A stretch of DNA of 44,604 nucleotides from contig PGYH01000014.1 of the NCBI GenBank assembly GCA_002839575.1, positions 808 through 45,411 of the forward strand, in the 5' to 3' direction. Below the pieces are notes generated by a model. That model was not told the origin of the DNA. It saw only the letters and a program-made list of their open reading frames with translations, and ran no database searches. The stretch is from Methanomicrobiales archaeon HGW-Methanomicrobiales-6 (GTDB lineage Archaea; Halobacteriota; Methanomicrobia; Methanomicrobiales; Methanoculleaceae). The stretch's first letter is position 1. Every line of letters begins with the position of its first letter. Below are positions 44,354-44,604 of the stretch, piece by piece. A program made the translations under genes and the position numbers.

Positions 44354-44401
44354 GCAGGAAACAAATGTTTAAATAGTTAGGAAATAAACATTGTTTTCCT
44401 G
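44354..44401 (+). promoter_or_regulatory. rRNA promoter P5 (closest to 16S)
   Basis: Outer arms GCAGGAAAC/GTTTTCCTG, AATGTT (44364-44369), 17 bases, AACATT (44387-44392), with TATA core TTTAAATA instead of TTTATATG. Transcription would start near 44398, about 125 bases before the 16S 5' end. Confidence 0.65.
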
Positions 44402-44408
44402 TTGATGG

Positions 44409-44444
44409 AGAATCAACGTGACCGCCATTGTGCGGGTTGATTCT
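44409..44444 (+). other. Pre-16S leader hairpin
   Basis: AGAATCAAC (44409-44417) and GTTGATTCT (44436-44444) form a perfect nine-pair stem in the transcribed leader downstream of P5. It may be a processing or antitermination element of the rRNA leader. The processing stem around 16S cannot be judged because its 3' half is outside the window. Confidence 0.45.
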
Positions 44445-44523
44445 GACGTTGGCATTGGCAATGCGGAAATTTGTTCAGTAACCGCTAATTCCTCCCAAGT
44501 TTAGTAGTGTGCATTACTTCCAA

Positions 44524-44604
44524 ACTCTGGTTGATCCTGCCAGAGGTCACTGCTATCGGGGTTCGATTAAGCCATGCGAGTCGAGAGGGTTCGGCCCTCG
44601 GCGT
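44524..44604 (+). rRNA. 16S ribosomal RNA, 5' end (partial)
   Basis: The sequence has the universal archaeal opening CTCTGGTTGATCCTGCCAGAGG, in which CTCTGG pairs with CCAGAG. It then continues with the familiar TCACTGCTATCGGGG and TTAAGCCATGCGAGTCGA. Only about 80 bases are inside the window. The exact 5' end is judged from the usual position, a few bases before the helix. The leader with six promoters lies directly upstream. Confidence 0.96.

Overview
The window is a GC-rich euryarchaeal chromosome segment, most likely a methanogen of the order Methanomicrobiales (Methanoculleus-like). The basis is coenzyme F420 genes (cofG, cofC, cofE), archaeal-type dph2, mfnA and HPRT, archaeal TATA boxes, an SMC-ScpA pair, and a 16S rRNA 5' end with the archaeal TGGTTGATCCTGCC opening. 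The genus is an inference, not a database match.

Layout. 1-5.4 kb: the tail of a small membrane protein, a PPC-domain protein plus a YgiQ-type radical SAM protein (minus strand), an acyltransferase-3 membrane protein, an SRPBCC protein, and a HepT-MntA toxin-antitoxin pair. 5.8-20.5 kb: a complete type I-C CRISPR-Cas locus (cas3-cas5c-cas8c-cas7c-cas4-cas1-cas2) with an internal Cas11c start inside cas8c, a leader, and one very long array. I count 102 repeats (the last degenerate) and 101 spacers, all read by eye. 20.8 kb: tRNA-Val(GAC). 21-31 kb: serA, diverging from a plus-strand run of ppsA-mfnA-hpt-dph2-METTL5-like methyltransferase-MFS-UbiB kinase. 31.3-32.9 kb: minus-strand purC-purS-purQ-FTR. 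32.9-38.5 kb: F420 and one-carbon genes, with cofG (minus), cofC (plus) and glyA-folD-dihydropteroate synthase-cofE (minus, ATGA-coupled). 38.7-43.5 kb: a coiled-coil protein, smc and scpA. 43.6-44.5 kb: a long rRNA promoter region, running into the 16S gene.

Three loci look damaged. purQ lacks about 130 internal codons including the catalytic Cys. purS has a frameshift near its 3' end. ppsA has an apparent one-base frameshift at its 5' end. These may be real mutations or assembly errors.

The most interesting signals are these: (a) six tandem rRNA promoters at a period of about 140 bp, each a TATA box embedded in an inverted repeat (AATGTT-N17/18-AACATT), most of them followed by a hairpin; (b) pairs of diverged CRISPR spacers whose differences respect a reading frame, suggesting repeated sampling of the same site in related viral genes; (c) spacer pairs sharing one end but differing in length at the other, as expected for PAM-anchored re-acquisition; (d) a well-formed Shine-Dalgarno and start for Cas11c inside cas8c; (e) a multi-hairpin intergenic element at 31.1-31.25 kb.
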